Of a DNA stretch of 64,000 nucleotides, positions 42,921 through 53,917 are shown one piece after another. Made by a program: the position numbers and the translations under genes. Source of the DNA: Megamerina dolium. Lineage: Eukaryota > Arthropoda > Insecta > Diptera > Megamerinidae. The notes beneath the pieces were generated by a model, which worked only from the letters and a program-made list of their open reading frames with translations, had not been told where the DNA came from and did not search any database. Where the stretch lies: contig OY978525.1 in NCBI GenBank assembly GCA_963854835.1, forward strand, positions 69,591,254-69,655,253, written 5' to 3'. Position 1 is the first letter of the stretch. The number at the start of each line of letters is the position of its first letter.

Positions 42921-43546
42921 GTGTAATAATGATCCCATTCAGTTTGGGGGTTGGCGCTTGGGTTGCTTTCTTCCTGGGGGCTTGCTTCTTTCGCTTTCCC
43001 TGCATTCTACCAGCTTCTGCTCTATCCTTACCCGGGTTGCCCTTCATTTGTCTTCCTTTTGAGCTCGAGCGTGGAGACTTGCTAACGAGTTGAGTAGCTC
43101 CCTCATATGGTTATTAATGGAGGGTTGTGGTAGGCTCATCATATGGCGCCTTGCCGCTTCCGTCACTACGGTCCTTAGTGCCGCTACCCATGATGGCGCC
43201 ATAGATGTTACTGCTGATGTTGTTTGTTGCTGTTGTTGCTCTGTATGTACTGCTCATATTTCTGTGTAACCAGCGTATCGTGTGCAGTGGGGCGGGATGA
43301 AATAGACAGGAATGGGTATACCCTCACGGAACACTGCCCCTACCCCAGTTCCCTGAGGCCTGTCCAATGCTTTGCCAGTCCTGGAAAACACGAACGGACT
43401 ACCGCTCGCCCGGAGCAACGCAGGCTACAACTTCTTCACCCAATGCACACTCACTGACCAAAGCCCGAAGGGGCTAGTACCTGATATATAATGCGGCTGA
43501 CACCTCGGCAGAGCAAGCTTACATCACCCTCTCCTCTCGATAGCCG

Positions 43547-44101
43547 AGAAACTCAGATCAAGCTTAAAATTAATCAGTTATGGTGGCTATTACACAAAAG
43601 ATCAAAGTTTAATCTCGAATACAAAGTGCTATTATATAAAGCAATCCTGAAGCCAATCTGGACTTATGGTATTCAGTTATGGGGCACCGCATCTCCCTCA
43701 AATATCGAAAAATTGCAGCGAATACAATCCAAGTGTCTGGGAATTATTGTAAGCGCGCCTTGGTATATGAGGAACGTTAACATCCATCGAAATTTAAATG
43801 TACTCACAATTTCTGAGGAAGTTGCAATGTTCTGCAGAAGCTACATTCAAAAATTACACAATCATCCGAATCCCCTTGCTAGGCAATTGTTGCTGAGCAC
43901 CTGGCATCGTCGATTAAAAAGAAAAGACACACTGAATATGCTGTGAACTTGCTATACCTCGCGACTCAACGAATTGTGATGGAACGTAGGGAATATCACA
44001 TAATTTTAGTTAGTTTGTAAGATTTGAATACTTATTGTTAGTTTCTAAGTATTTTAGAAAGATTCAATAAAAAAAGCTTATTTAACAATAAAAAAAAAAA
44101 A
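43547..44101 (+). mobile_element. 5'-truncated Jockey-like LINE (unit 3)
   Basis: Duplicate of 24,687-25,239 with a slightly longer poly(A). The RT C-terminal frame ends at 43,946. Confidence 0.88.
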
Positions 44102-44103
44102 CT

Positions 44104-44382
44104 GAAGTTTTAATGTATTTGGAGGAACAATCCCAATGTTTGTCCAGTCAATACAACCAATCACACCTGGTATTTCGAATTTTTGAAGAAAGAAACTTCC
44201 GGCTTGTTGCTTTTTGCTCTCGGACATCTCGACCTTAAGGCATTCAGGGCAAATTAATCCCTTGAAAATGCTCAAAAGTTCTTTTAAAACAGAGACACAG
44301 TTGCTTGTGCAAAGCCTAATAGATTTCCAACGATTTTTTGATAGCTCCCATCTGCAGAGTAAAGGTCAGTTTTAAAATTGGT
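44104..44382 (-). pseudogene. Harbinger-type transposase fragment (unit 3)
   Basis: Duplicate of 25,243-25,520. It shares SESKKQQ with unit 2 and DLYSADG with unit 1. Confidence 0.65.
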
Positions 44383-44410
44383 GGTATCGATATACAACGT
44401 TGAAGTATTG

Positions 44411-44964
44411 GGTGTATGAATTAGTAACCGGCCTTTTATGTTACATTGATCCACGCGTAATCGCAATGTCGTACATCATTGTTCGATTACGTAATTTTAA
44501 ATGTCTATTCACTTACTGTCAAAATCAATCGAAAGTTTTCAATTTGGTTGTGCGCATCATATTTGTTACACGATGAAAAATTTTAAGAATTGGCGAAAAA
44601 ACACAATTTGCGGAAATTTTGTTAAGATACTTTTTTGTAAAGAAAAGTGCGGTTGAAAGTCATCGTTTGCTTGTGGAATTGTGTGGCGACAATTCTTTAT
44701 CCAATACAGATTGTAAGGAGTGGTTTGTGGGCTTCGAAAATGGTGATTTTGATATGAAAGATAAAAAACGTTCGTGACAGACGACGATGATTTGGAGATA
44801 TTAGCCGGCGAAGTTCTTTTGGAATGGAATCCATAAATTGCCAGAAAGATGGGGAAATGTCATAGTTTCAGATGAACAATACTTTGAATGACTTGTTTTT
44901 TTACAGAATTCTTAAAAATAAATGATTTTTGAGCCTTAAAAAAGGCCGCTTACTAATTCACACA
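44411..44964 (+). mobile_element. Internally deleted mariner element (unit 3)
   Basis: Duplicate of 25,549-26,102. Confidence 0.75.
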
Positions 44965-46274
44965 ACCAATATATATGCAGATTTCATTTTGTCCAACACA
45001 AACACGAAGGCTTCGTTACTGAGCCGAAAATACGATATAAATCTAAAGAATTTACATTTTAATTTCGTTAACATCATTAACAGTATAAAATTACAAATTT
45101 ACTTACAAGTGGTTGGGTAATTCAAGTGGATTTGAACTCTCCCTGATACTTCACCGCAATGTCTGAACACTACTTTCGTTATTTGGGTAAGTGTCCTGAA
45201 AAAACATATCAATCGAACTCATCACTTTAGTTCTTTTTTATTACAAATTTTTATGTCCACGAAAAGTAATCAAATATCAAATTTGACAGATTAGAATTGT
45301 ATATCCTTTTTTCTAGGAAATCTAAATTTGCTCTACTAAAAATTCCGTAAATGACTGTTTCGAAAGTGTAACGATAAATAAACAAAAACTAAATTAGCTG
45401 ATTATTGTTTACTACATAAATATGTTCTTATGAATAAAAATAAAAAAATATTCCAATAGGTCATACAAACATTACCATTTAACTATTTCTTTCATTAAAA
45501 TTTTTGAAGTAAATTTCCATAATTACACGCTACCTCAAAACACACTGTAATTTAATTTAGTGATAGTAGAATTATATTCATTTTTCAATTTTACGCTACC
45601 AATGCGCTTCTAGCCATTTAATGACTTATTTCACAAAAACAATATGATTTGCATGCAATTGCAATGTACAATTGAAGGCACACATTTTGCATTCGTAGCA
45701 TCTCTAAAAGCTGCGAGTGTCAGCCTGTCTAGATTATCGTCAAAATTATCATGAAAATTACACACCACTGTTTCTATCCATGCAATATTCGTATTTTGGA
45801 AATCATCAACATATCAATTGTATGTCTCTGTGCCATTTTGATGAATTTTTCGATCATAGTTTTAGTGTCTGCAAAAAAGTAAACTTGTGTAAATGTAATG
45901 AACATATAAAATCATGTATATCCATTAAGTGGAGTAGTGTAACGTATTACTTGTACTACTGTCAGTGTCGTGTGATAAATATTCTCCGAACATTTATACA
46001 GCTTCTCACATCAACAGACAATAGACAACAATGGGAACCCGTTCATGGTGCTGATCCAATAGGAACACGTTGGAAAAGATACAATTGAAATTATCGTCAA
46101 ACATACAGAAACGGACAGATACGTACGTCTATCGAAGGTATCTAACTATATCGAAGTGATTTATTATAATATTTTATAATGCAATTTTAGAAAAATTCTT
46201 CAAATGGTTGCTGTACAACCATAGGATAACAAAATGTAGGCAATATGTGGTATGGTTGATCCGGGTGAAAAGCT
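44965..46274. other. AT-rich stretch without recognisable genes (unit 3)
   Basis: Duplicate of the anonymous 26,103-27,412 segment. Confidence 0.4.
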
Positions 46275-46287
46275 AAACAATACATTA

Positions 46288-46666
46288 TATATATATATAT
46301 GTGGCACTTAAAGCCCCAAAGGGCTCATTGGCCGAGCTTCTCTTCCATTACTGTTGTGCGTCTTAAATTTGGACAGTATTAGAAGGGACCTACTTATTTT
46401 AACCGGTTCCGAACGGCAGAACACTTGTGACATCACTTTTTCTGAGCTTTGTCACAGAGTTCTTTTAGAAGCTTTTAGCTTTTAGTGTGGATGCCGTAGC
46501 TCAGTGGTTAGTGTGTTCGCCTTCTGATCTGTAGGTCGTGGTTCAATCCCCGGCTGATGCATAACAAATTTAATATCGATAAGATTTTTCTTTCGAATGG
46601 TACCCACCTGTCGGCAAGCAATTGGCAATTCTTCCGACAGTAACAACTTGCCATGAAAAAAAAAAA
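46288..46666 (-). mobile_element. SINE with inverted head (unit 3)
   Basis: Duplicate of 27,426-27,804, with target duplications at 46,275-46,287 and 46,667-46,679. Confidence 0.9.
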
Positions 46667-46679
46667 AAACAATACATTA

Positions 46680-47161
46680 ATACGCGAATTTATAGAAGAA
46701 GCTTTAGATAATATGGGTACATGTATGTGTGATATACAATTTTATTTTTTGCAGATAGTACAACTATGATCGAAGAATTTTTCAAAAATGGCACGAACGA
46801 GATACATAAGTAGAACAATTGAGTGAAATTTAATATTAAAGTTTGTATGTCCTATTGGAATTAGTAATATTTGGTTTTTCGAATTACCACTAAAAATTGT
46901 GGCAATATTTCGGACAATAATTTCTTTTTAATCTAGCCGTTTATTAAATAGATGTATAAGAAGCAAGAAGAAATAACACTTCGGCTTTGCGACCAATAGT
47001 ATTTCCTTTGGCTACGTCTTCTCACACACGTCTTCACATATATCCATCTGTACATTTGTTATACTATTCGAAAGGAAAATGTAAGACCTTTAATCCGATT
47101 AAACATTTTTGTTATTTATTCCTTTGTTGCAATTTTGAACCACACTTGTTTTGGGTTTTTT
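46680..47161. other. Unassigned spacer (unit 3)
   Basis: Duplicate of 27,818-28,299, with nothing recognisable. Confidence 0.4.
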
Positions 47162-48320
47162 TTCTGTAGATTGTTTATTGCTTCATTACTTTTTTGTAGA
47201 CTTCCGCTTGAAAGATGATTGCTAAGCTACCAAGACTGACTGATATTTGGGTACTGAGATAATATATTCTAGATCCTGTGCCTTCTTCAGTCTTGGATCC
47301 ATCAGTGTACCATGAAATGTCATCACAGGCAATACTGATTTTTGAGTTATCCCAGTCTATCCTGTTTGGGACGTGAGTTTTATACTTCCTGTTAAAGATA
47401 TATCACGGAGGCATTAAGTCAAGAGGCACCCAAAAGCTTTTCGTATCGTCTCCTATCTTTAACAATGGAACGGTGTCCATTTACATGCAGATCTTGTGGT
47501 ATGAACCCGATATGCATCAGTCTGTGTGTACTAATGATTGCATTATTTATACGGTTAAATCCAATGGCAGCATACCCAAAATTACATTGAGTGTTGCCGT
47601 CGGCGTGCGAAGGCACCTAGTGATGCAGGAGTTAATTACTCTTTGCAGTTCTAGTCTATTCACAGTTGTTTTTTCCACCATACTATAGTCCCTTAGGTGC
47701 TGATTGGGAGGATAACCAGGGTATACATTTTGTGAAGCCATATCGGCTTCATTCCCCTGTTTTTAGCATAGATTCGTTTACAATTCCAGAGACCATTACC
47801 CGCTTTCGGAATAGGACGATCAATGTGAGGTTTCCAGTTCAATTTACTGTCTAAAGTTACCCCAAGATATTTGGCTTGGAAGCCTATTTCTTTGCCAAAG
47901 ACCTTTATTGGTCTCAGGTCACACTTTCTTTTAGGTGTAAAAGGTACAATTGTTGTCTTCTCAGGGTTTACCGATAAACTCTAACTGACACACCAGTAGT
48001 CTACAAACTTTATTGTATCTTTTAGTAGATCAGAGACGGTCTGCTCGTCTTTGCCACTAACTGCAATAACTAGGTCATCAGCATAGGCAATCAGATCATA
48101 TCTTCGCTCCCTGAGAGTACGGATTAATCCGTTGATGACTATAGACCAGAGTAGAGGAGATATTACGTCTCCTTGGGAACATCCCTGGGCTGTCCTAGCT
48201 AGTATCCCAATACCGTTTAAGTCGGACTCAATAAGCCTACTTCTAAGCATCATGGAAATCCATCTGTTAAGTACAGTTGGCACTTGAAATACCCCTAAAG
48301 CTGATTCTATAGCTTCATAG
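47162..48320 (-). pseudogene. LOA-like LINE family C remnant, further truncated (unit 3)
   Basis: Same as 28,300-29,735 but cut at the 48.32-kb deletion junction, so the PKPENQIKK block is lost. The RT frame (YADDLVIAVSG) now runs on antisense into LOA family A sequence. Confidence 0.82.
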
Positions 48321-48682
48321 GTGGAGAACTCGGGAAAGAGGTTCAGGGGCGATAGCTCCGGAACCACTTTGAAAAGTTCAACGCCTGAGGAGCCTCATCC
48401 GAAGACGACGGAGGGGCCAATTGAGGTGGATGCTGGGAAGGATGGACAACCGTCTCTTGAGAAGGTTGATAATTCTTCCACGCAGACACCAAAAGGGGCA
48501 AATGCTCGGAGAGATGGACGGCCAATTATAAAGGCCGTCAGTCGCTCCGAAAGGGGCTCGAGGCCCAAGCCTAACAAGGTGTTGTACTCACCGTGCTGTG
48601 TCCTAAGGAGGACGCGGAGGCCGTCAGGATCGCAGGGGGGAGACTCAACTGCGGTCTTGAACAGGCCGTCGTTAAATTCTAG
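48321..48682 (+). pseudogene. LOA family A ORF1, doubly deleted (copy A5)
   Basis: Begins at the deletion junction with the GENSGKRFRGDSSGTTLKSS region of ORF1. It runs to RGSRPKPN at about 48,576, where a second deletion of about 620 bp removes the conserved C-terminal domain and joins the last 100 bp of ORF1 in another frame. The original ORF1 frame ends with VVKF and a TAG at 48,680-48,682, five bases before the ORF2 ATG. The remaining open frame continues into ORF2, but its upstream limit is a TAG at 48,318-48,320 and there is no ATG before 48,687. A Gag-Pol fusion protein is therefore not supported. Confidence 0.85.
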
Positions 48683-48686
48683 AAGG

Positions 48687-51572
48687 ATGCAGTATGAGGG
48701 GTGCGACGCAGCTCCTGGCGTGGGGCTAGTGGCAGATTCTGCAAGGAAGAAGCCATTAGGGCGGGAGGTGGTCCCGCGCCAGGAACCACTAAATGTGTGT
48801 CAACTCAATATTCACCACAGCAAAGCAGCATCAGCAATGATGGTGCGGAGCTTCGATGAGGATGAGCTTGACATTGCACTAGTTCAGGAGCCCTGGATTC
48901 TTCATGGAAGGATCAAAGGCCTATCTGCACAAAAGACCACTTTGTTTTATCCACAAACAGAGGGGAAGTTGAGGACATGCATTTTAGTTAGACATGGGAT
49001 ACGTGCGATTCTAATGTCTAACTTGTGCTCACCGGATCTCACAGTAGTGAGAATAGGTGACGGTGCGGGATCATTTATGATCGCATCAGCATACCTTCCA
49101 TACGATTCTCCAGACGAACCACCTTCGAGAGAGGTGGAAGCTCTAGTGAGATTCTGTGATGGTAAGGGGGTTGGTCTGATCTTAGGCTGCGATGCCAATG
49201 CTCACAGTTCTGTGTGGGGCAGCAGCAATGAAAACTATAGAGGAGAGTGTCTACTCGAATTTATAGAAAGATTTGGTCTACAAGTTGCCAATAGGGGAAG
49301 AGAACCGATCTTGGTCGACGCACGTCGTTGCGAGGTCATTGGTGTTACTCTGACGAATGTCGAAATGTTGGATAGGATTTTGGATTGGAGGGTTGTGGAT
49401 AGACTAACCATGTCGGACCACAGGGCCATTCACTTTGGGGTTACGTCCTATAAAAGACATAGGAACGACTGTAGAATGGTAAGGATACCGAAACGAACGG
49501 ATTGTACAAGGTACTACGAAGTTCTTGAGGAATTATTGCCAAGGAGGTTTAAGAGACCTAGAACAACTGCAGATGTTGAGTATCAGGTGAGGGCTATCAG
49601 CTCAGCCATGATCAAAGCATTTGAAGCTTCATGTCCTCTGATGGTAGTGGACGAAGGAGATCCCACTCCATGGTGGAATGGGGAAATGGAATCCATGAAA
49701 AAGGAGACAAGGAAGGCTTTTAATCGTCACATGAGAGGGGACCCCAACGCATGGGACGACTACAAGTCAAAGAAAAGGGAGCTGAAGAAGACTCTACGCA
49801 ACCGTAAAAGGAAAACGTGGAGGGAATTTTGCTCAAATATGCAAGATATGACCGATGTATGTAGATTACAGAGGATCATATCAAAGGACCCGGTGTCAAA
49901 GTTGGGATTAATTCGTAAAACGAATGGATCCTTTACAGAGACAATCGGAGAGTCACTGAAATACCTGATGGAGGTGCATTTTCCAGGAAGCTTTAGATCG
50001 GAAGATCCTTGGGAAGCCACCCGCAAGGGTGCAAACAGGAATGAAAGATTGGAAGCTGAAAGGATAGTCACCAGAGATGGAGTGATAAACGCCATTAAGC
50101 GTTTCTCTCCATTCAAAACAGCGGGTACAGATGGGATATTTCCAGCCCTACTTCAGTGGGGAGCAGAAGCTCTGGTAGACAGGCTTCTGGGAATATTTAT
50201 TACTTGCCTGGCTACAGGATATATCCCGACTCAATGGAGAGAGACTAAGGTTGTCTCTCCTCCAAAGCCGGGAAAAAGGGACTACTCAGAGGCTAAATCT
50301 TTCCGGCTGGTTAGCTTGACCTCCTTTCTGCTTAAATGTATGGAAGGAGTACTGGCGGACTACATGGAAAGGACAACGCTTCTGACAAAACCACTGAGCA
50401 GGTGTCAGCACGCGTACAGAGCTGGCAAATCCACTGAAACGGCCCTGCACGAACTCGTTCGCGTAGCGGAGAGGGAACTGTCTTGTGGAGGGATATCTAT
50501 GTCTACTTTTATGGATATAGAAGGTGCCTTCGATAAGATTGGTTTCGATAAGCTAAGGATGGCCCTTGCTTCTCGTGAAGTCAGCCCAACCATTATAAGG
50601 TGGGTGGACAGCATGCTGAGGAAAAGGGCAATAAACTTTCAAAATGGGAGTTACAGACTCAGAGGTAGGGTAGTCAAAGGGTGTCCACAGGGGGGAGTAT
50701 TATCGCCCATCCTTTGGAACATCACGGTCGATTCCCTACTTCAGCTTCTGGACTCAAAAGGCATACACACCGTCGGGTATGCAGATGACATAGCGGTAAC
50801 GGTGAGCGGTAAGTTCCTGGACACTATTTATGATACCATGAGAGGTGCACTCAAAATGGTTGAAGGATGGTGCACGGAACAAAGTCTCTCTGTAAATGCT
50901 AGTAAGTCGGAAACAGTACTCTTTACTAAAAGGAGGACTGGACTAACAATAGACCCTCTTAGGCTTTTTGAATCGAACATCAACGTATCCAAGGAAGTAA
51001 AGTATCTAGGTGTCATCCTGGATAACAAGCTGACTTGGAATAGTCACGTCGATGACAAGATTCAGAAGGGCAAGCGGGTATTGCATCAGTGTAAGAGAGT
51101 GTTCGGTCTCATGTGGGGAATCACTCCCAGAGCAGCGCACTGGATCTACACAACGATGGTCAGACCCTTAATAACATATGCTGCTGTGGTCTGGTGGCCT
51201 AAGGTCACCCAAAAGACCGCGAAAAGCAAGTTAGATAGGGCACAAAGAATGGCTTGTATTGGGATTACCGGAGCTATCCGGACGACCCCAGTAGAAGCAT
51301 TGGAAGTCTTTCTCGGGCTGCTGCCGTTGCATATTATGAAGTCAGCGGCATTAACAGCATTACGTCTGAAGACAACCAATAATTGGTATGGATTCGGCAC
51401 AGAGAGGGGGCACAGGGGCATCCTGTCACTGCTATATAGCAGTGTAAAGGAGGCGCAGATGCCAATGGAGGGAATGGGTAGGCTGAAGATGACGGAAAAG
51501 TCATTGAAGACGGCCTCACACATGATGTATGTGAGGAAAATGACATCAGTATTTTTACAGATGGTTCATTAA
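48687..51572 (+). CDS. LOA family A ORF2, endonuclease and reverse transcriptase (frame lost before RNase H)
   Basis: The best ORF2 of this family. The start is at ATG 48,687 (MQYEGCDAAPG), just after the ORF1 stop. The APE-type endonuclease spans about residues 38-260: CQLNIHHSKAAS, LVQEPWILHGRIKG (catalytic Glu), LILGCDANAHSSVWG and LTMSDHRAIHFGV. RT follows: AGTDGIFPALLQWGAE, PKPGKRDYSEAKSFRLVSLT, CQHAYRAGKSTETALHE, STFMDIEGAFDKIGFDKL, GCPQGGVLSPILWNITVD, VGYADDIAVTVSG (YADD at residues 698-701) and LGVILDNKLTWNSHV. All catalytic blocks are intact. A frameshift near 51,470-51,490 moves the RNase H into the next frame and this frame stops at 51,572. It would nick DNA and reverse-transcribe element RNA at the target. 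Confidence 0.9.
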   Translation: MQYEGCDAAPGVGLVADSARKKPLGREVVPRQEPLNVCQLNIHHSKAASAMMVRSFDEDELDIALVQEPWILHGRIKGLSAQKTTLFYPQTEGKLRTCILVRHGIRAILMSNLCSPDLTVVRIGDGAGSFMIASAYLPYDSPDEPPSREVEALVRFCDGKGVGLILGCDANAHSSVWGSSNENYRGECLLEFIERFGLQVANRGREPILVDARRCEVIGVTLTNVEMLDRILDWRVVDRLTMSDHRAIHFGVTSYKRHRNDCRMVRIPKRTDCTRYYEVLEELLPRRFKRPRTTADVEYQVRAISSAMIKAFEASCPLMVVDEGDPTPWWNGEMESMKKETRKAFNRHMRGDPNAWDDYKSKKRELKKTLRNRKRKTWREFCSNMQDMTDVCRLQRIISKDPVSKLGLIRKTNGSFTETIGESLKYLMEVHFPGSFRSEDPWEATRKGANRNERLEAERIVTRDGVINAIKRFSPFKTAGTDGIFPALLQWGAEALVDRLLGIFITCLATGYIPTQWRETKVVSPPKPGKRDYSEAKSFRLVSLTSFLLKCMEGVLADYMERTTLLTKPLSRCQHAYRAGKSTETALHELVRVAERELSCGGISMSTFMDIEGAFDKIGFDKLRMALASREVSPTIIRWVDSMLRKRAINFQNGSYRLRGRVVKGCPQGGVLSPILWNITVDSLLQLLDSKGIHTVGYADDIAVTVSGKFLDTIYDTMRGALKMVEGWCTEQSLSVNASKSETVLFTKRRTGLTIDPLRLFESNINVSKEVKYLGVILDNKLTWNSHVDDKIQKGKRVLHQCKRVFGLMWGITPRAAHWIYTTMVRPLITYAAVVWWPKVTQKTAKSKLDRAQRMACIGITGAIRTTPVEALEVFLGLLPLHIMKSAALTALRLKTTNNWYGFGTERGHRGILSLLYSSVKEAQMPMEGMGRLKMTEKSLKTASHMMYVRKMTSVFLQMVH

Positions 51573-52420
51573 TGGATGGCAGAGCGGGTGCTGGAATCTT
51601 CTCTAAAGAGTTAGGACTGGCATGCACTCTGAATCTGGGAAGATACGTATCGGTATACCAAGCAGAAATGCTAGGTCTAATGCATGCGCTAGACCATCTA
51701 CTGGATGGAAAGGTGCAAGGTAAGAAAATCTTGCTAGCACTCGATAACCAGGCGGTGGTCAGGCGGCTGCAACAACCTACGGTATCTTCTAAGTTGGCGC
51801 TCGAATGTGTTCAGAAACTGAATGGGTGTGCTCGTAGTAATGCGATTACTCTTATGTGGGTGAAGGGACACATTGGTATAGAACAGAATGAAGCTGCAAA
51901 CTCCTTGGCTAGACAAGGATCTGAAGCTGAATTTTATGGACCGGAACCAGTAGTTGCTCTCAGCAGCGGGACGGTGAAGGCAAAGGTCGAAGAGTGGATA
52001 AAGAAACTTCATCTCACGAGATGGGAGAACTTATCTACTTGTAGACAGGCAAAGGCTTCGTTGAGGCTATCAAAGGGCAGTGAATCGGGGAGGGCTCTCA
52101 GTCTAGGACGAATGACTCTAATCTGGTTGACTGCATTAATAACTGGGCATGGAAATTTCAGGTACCACCTCAGCAAGATGGGTCTTGTTGATGGGGAGGA
52201 TGCTGATATTTGCAGATTATGCATGGAAGAGGCAGAGACAGCGGCGCACATAGTGTGTCAGTGTCCTGCATTGGCAAGCAGGAGGATGTCCACACTGGGT
52301 CGCCAATTTATTGATGAACTCGAAATGTGGAACATATCCCACAAAGAGATGCTTGAAATAACGCGTAATTTTATTATGAGGAAGGAAGTAGAAGAATTCT
52401 GCAACCGAACAAATAATTAA
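51484..52420 (+). pseudogene. LOA family A ORF2 C-terminal RNase H domain (shifted frame)
   Basis: Continues ORF2 in the +1 frame. From about 51,550 it reads SIFTDGSLMDGRAGAGIFSK (first RNase H Asp), VYQAEMLGLMHAL (Glu), ILLALDNQAVVRRL (Asp) and LMWVKGHIGIEQNEAANSLA (the later His and Asn/Asp region). It then has a C-terminal Cys/His block, CRLCMEEAETAAHIVCQC, ending near 52,420. RNase H degrades the RNA strand of the hybrid and is typical of LOA- and I-type LINEs but absent from Jockey. The ATG at 51,572 that opens this frame is probably incidental. Confidence 0.88.
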
Positions 52421-52922
52421 CACACGATTTGAGGGACGAAAAGGGACCCATATAAGTGGTCTGATTCGGCTAATCCCTAAATTTATAATAATAATAATAC
52501 TAATAATATTATTTCATTAGAGAACTAATTTATTTTTTATATTTTCCAGATTGGATCTAAGTGGTTGCATCCAAAACAATAACATTTTTAAACAAATTAT
52601 TTAAATAGTAAAGATACTAATTTTTATTTCCTCTTCCAGATGTAAACTGATGCTACATGCTTAACAGAAAAGATGAAATTCGTTGAGCCAACCGCAGCTG
52701 CAGCAAATTTTATAAAGTTAATGTTTTTTTAAAATTTGTAAATTATTTTTAATTGCAAATAATTTCATTACTTTTCATTTGATTATAATAATGTTAAAGT
52801 GGAATTTTGTAACATTTATCTAAAAGTGATATTGTATTGCAATTTTTTCAAATTACATAATGTATTATTTAAAAAATCGTTAAAATTAATATAATTACTA
52901 ATATTGTTACAAATGTTGTAAA

Positions 52923-52956
<34 letters not shown>

Positions 52957-53080
52957 GTTATTAATAATATTAATATTTTTCCATAAAATAAAGAATTTGA
53001 CATTTTAAATTGTATTTGACATTTTTAATAATAGTTCAAAATGTTTATTAAAAATGCAACCCTGCACCGAGGGAAATTAG
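52421..53080. other. LOA 3' UTR and AT-rich spacer with TTA microsatellite
   Basis: The LOA 3' UTR probably ends in the ATAATAATAATACTAATAAT run near 52,485-52,510, though the boundary is uncertain. Further AT-rich DNA follows, with a (TTA)n microsatellite at about 52,923-52,960. I see no coding signal. Confidence 0.5.
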
Positions 53081-53082
53081 AG

Positions 53083-53265
53083 AAGTATAGCTATATGTTT
53101 TCTCTATGACGTAGGTGAATGCGTGATCACACGTACTTGGGGAAAGTGGTTAGTTTTTTCCCAGCGCATATACATAGTTACCCAGTACCTACATATTAAC
53201 CAGATAATTACCCAGTTCTGGCTAGCAGGGAACCAATGCAATTACTCAATACATATGCACTGAGC
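53083..53265 (+). repeat. Direct repeat, left copy
   Basis: About 180 bp sharing blocks with 54,318-54,506: GAAGTATAGCTATATGTTTTC, GTGATCACACGTAC, GGGGAAAGTGGTTAGTTT, CCAGTTCTGGCT, AGCAGGGAA and a CAATTACTCAATA block ending ATATGCACTG. No coding potential was noticed. Confidence 0.75.
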
Positions 53266-53529
53266 CCTCACCATGGGACACACCACATTCATGTTTATTC
53301 AATTTTGGTTTTTTTGATTTCCTTGTTCAACAATATGACTATGATTGCCAAGTTGAAAGGCTTGATGAATTAATAAAATGTATTATTCGATAATGTTATG
53401 CGCTTATCCATGTAGATATATTCCTCACAAAGTCAAATAAGCAGGTACACATACATACTCGTACATATATGTACGCATAATATAGTATATGCTTAATTTT
53501 GCGTAAGCAGATTACTTGCTGGCCGAGTC

Positions 53530-53848
53530 TGCTACACTTATACATTCCATAAGAGAAATTCAGGCAACGTTGATTCAAAAATTTTCACAATACTTTAATA
53601 AAAATCCACAGATATGGTTTTTCCAAATTGAAACCATTTTTTCTCTTCATCGTATCGCTGCTTATGAAACAAAATTTCGTTATATTGTCGCTAATATAGA
53701 TCCCAGCACTTTAGATCTAATTTGTAAGTTAGTTGGCAAAACTTCAAAAAATTTCCTGATTTTATTTAATGTATTTCTATTAACAGAAAAAAAGCAAGCA
53801 AGTGCATATACATTTATAGCCATACAAGCGATAAATATAGTACATTAG
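53530..53848 (+). pseudogene. Ty3/gypsy-type Gag fragment
   Basis: An open frame reading KNPQIWFFQIETIFSLHRIA and YETKFRYIVANIDPSTLDLI matches the start of the Gag domain of several insect gypsy elements (W-F-x-Q-x-E, then TKF...V...LD). Before this comes a short alpha-helical leader. Only about 60-70 residues are convincing; the rest drifts into anonymous sequence. It is a different lineage from the SAP-domain Gag at 55,170. It is a scrap with no LTRs adjacent. Confidence 0.55.
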
Positions 53849-53917
53849 CCATACTACGAATATATTTCACTTTGGATACAGCCAATAGTTTACAATTTAT
53901 TTTTCTCTTGTTATATT

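Larger units (their letters stand above)
40925..43546 (-). mobile_element. R1-like LINE, 5' portion only (unit 3)
   Basis: Duplicate of the unit 2 segment, with the ORF1 knuckle at 41,623-41,826 and ORF1 start at 43,257. Confidence 0.85.
40925..48318 (+). repeat. Tandem array unit 3 (partial, about 7.4 kb)
   Basis: Third copy from the same left breakpoint. It follows units 1 and 2 closely until TTCATAGGTGG at about 48,323, inside LOA family C. There it jumps to LOA family A ORF1 (AGAACTCGGG), losing about 1.07 kb that units 1 and 2 retain. Private changes include CATTACTTTTTTG (CATTACACTTTTG elsewhere) and AATATTTGG. Confidence 0.92.

Noticed and set aside
48321..51572. A 1,083-residue Gag-Pol fusion protein
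   Set aside because: The frame opens just after a TAG, its first codon is GTG, and the Gag-like part is out-of-frame after the second deletion. ORF2 most likely starts at ATG 48,687.
51470..51580. Programmed ribosomal frameshift between RT and RNase H of LOA ORF2
   Set aside because: No slippery heptamer or strong downstream structure is apparent. A simple indel explains the frame change.
53516..53848. Small host gene
   Set aside because: The only convincing motif is a gypsy-type Gag block, and the frame begins and ends in anonymous AT-rich DNA.
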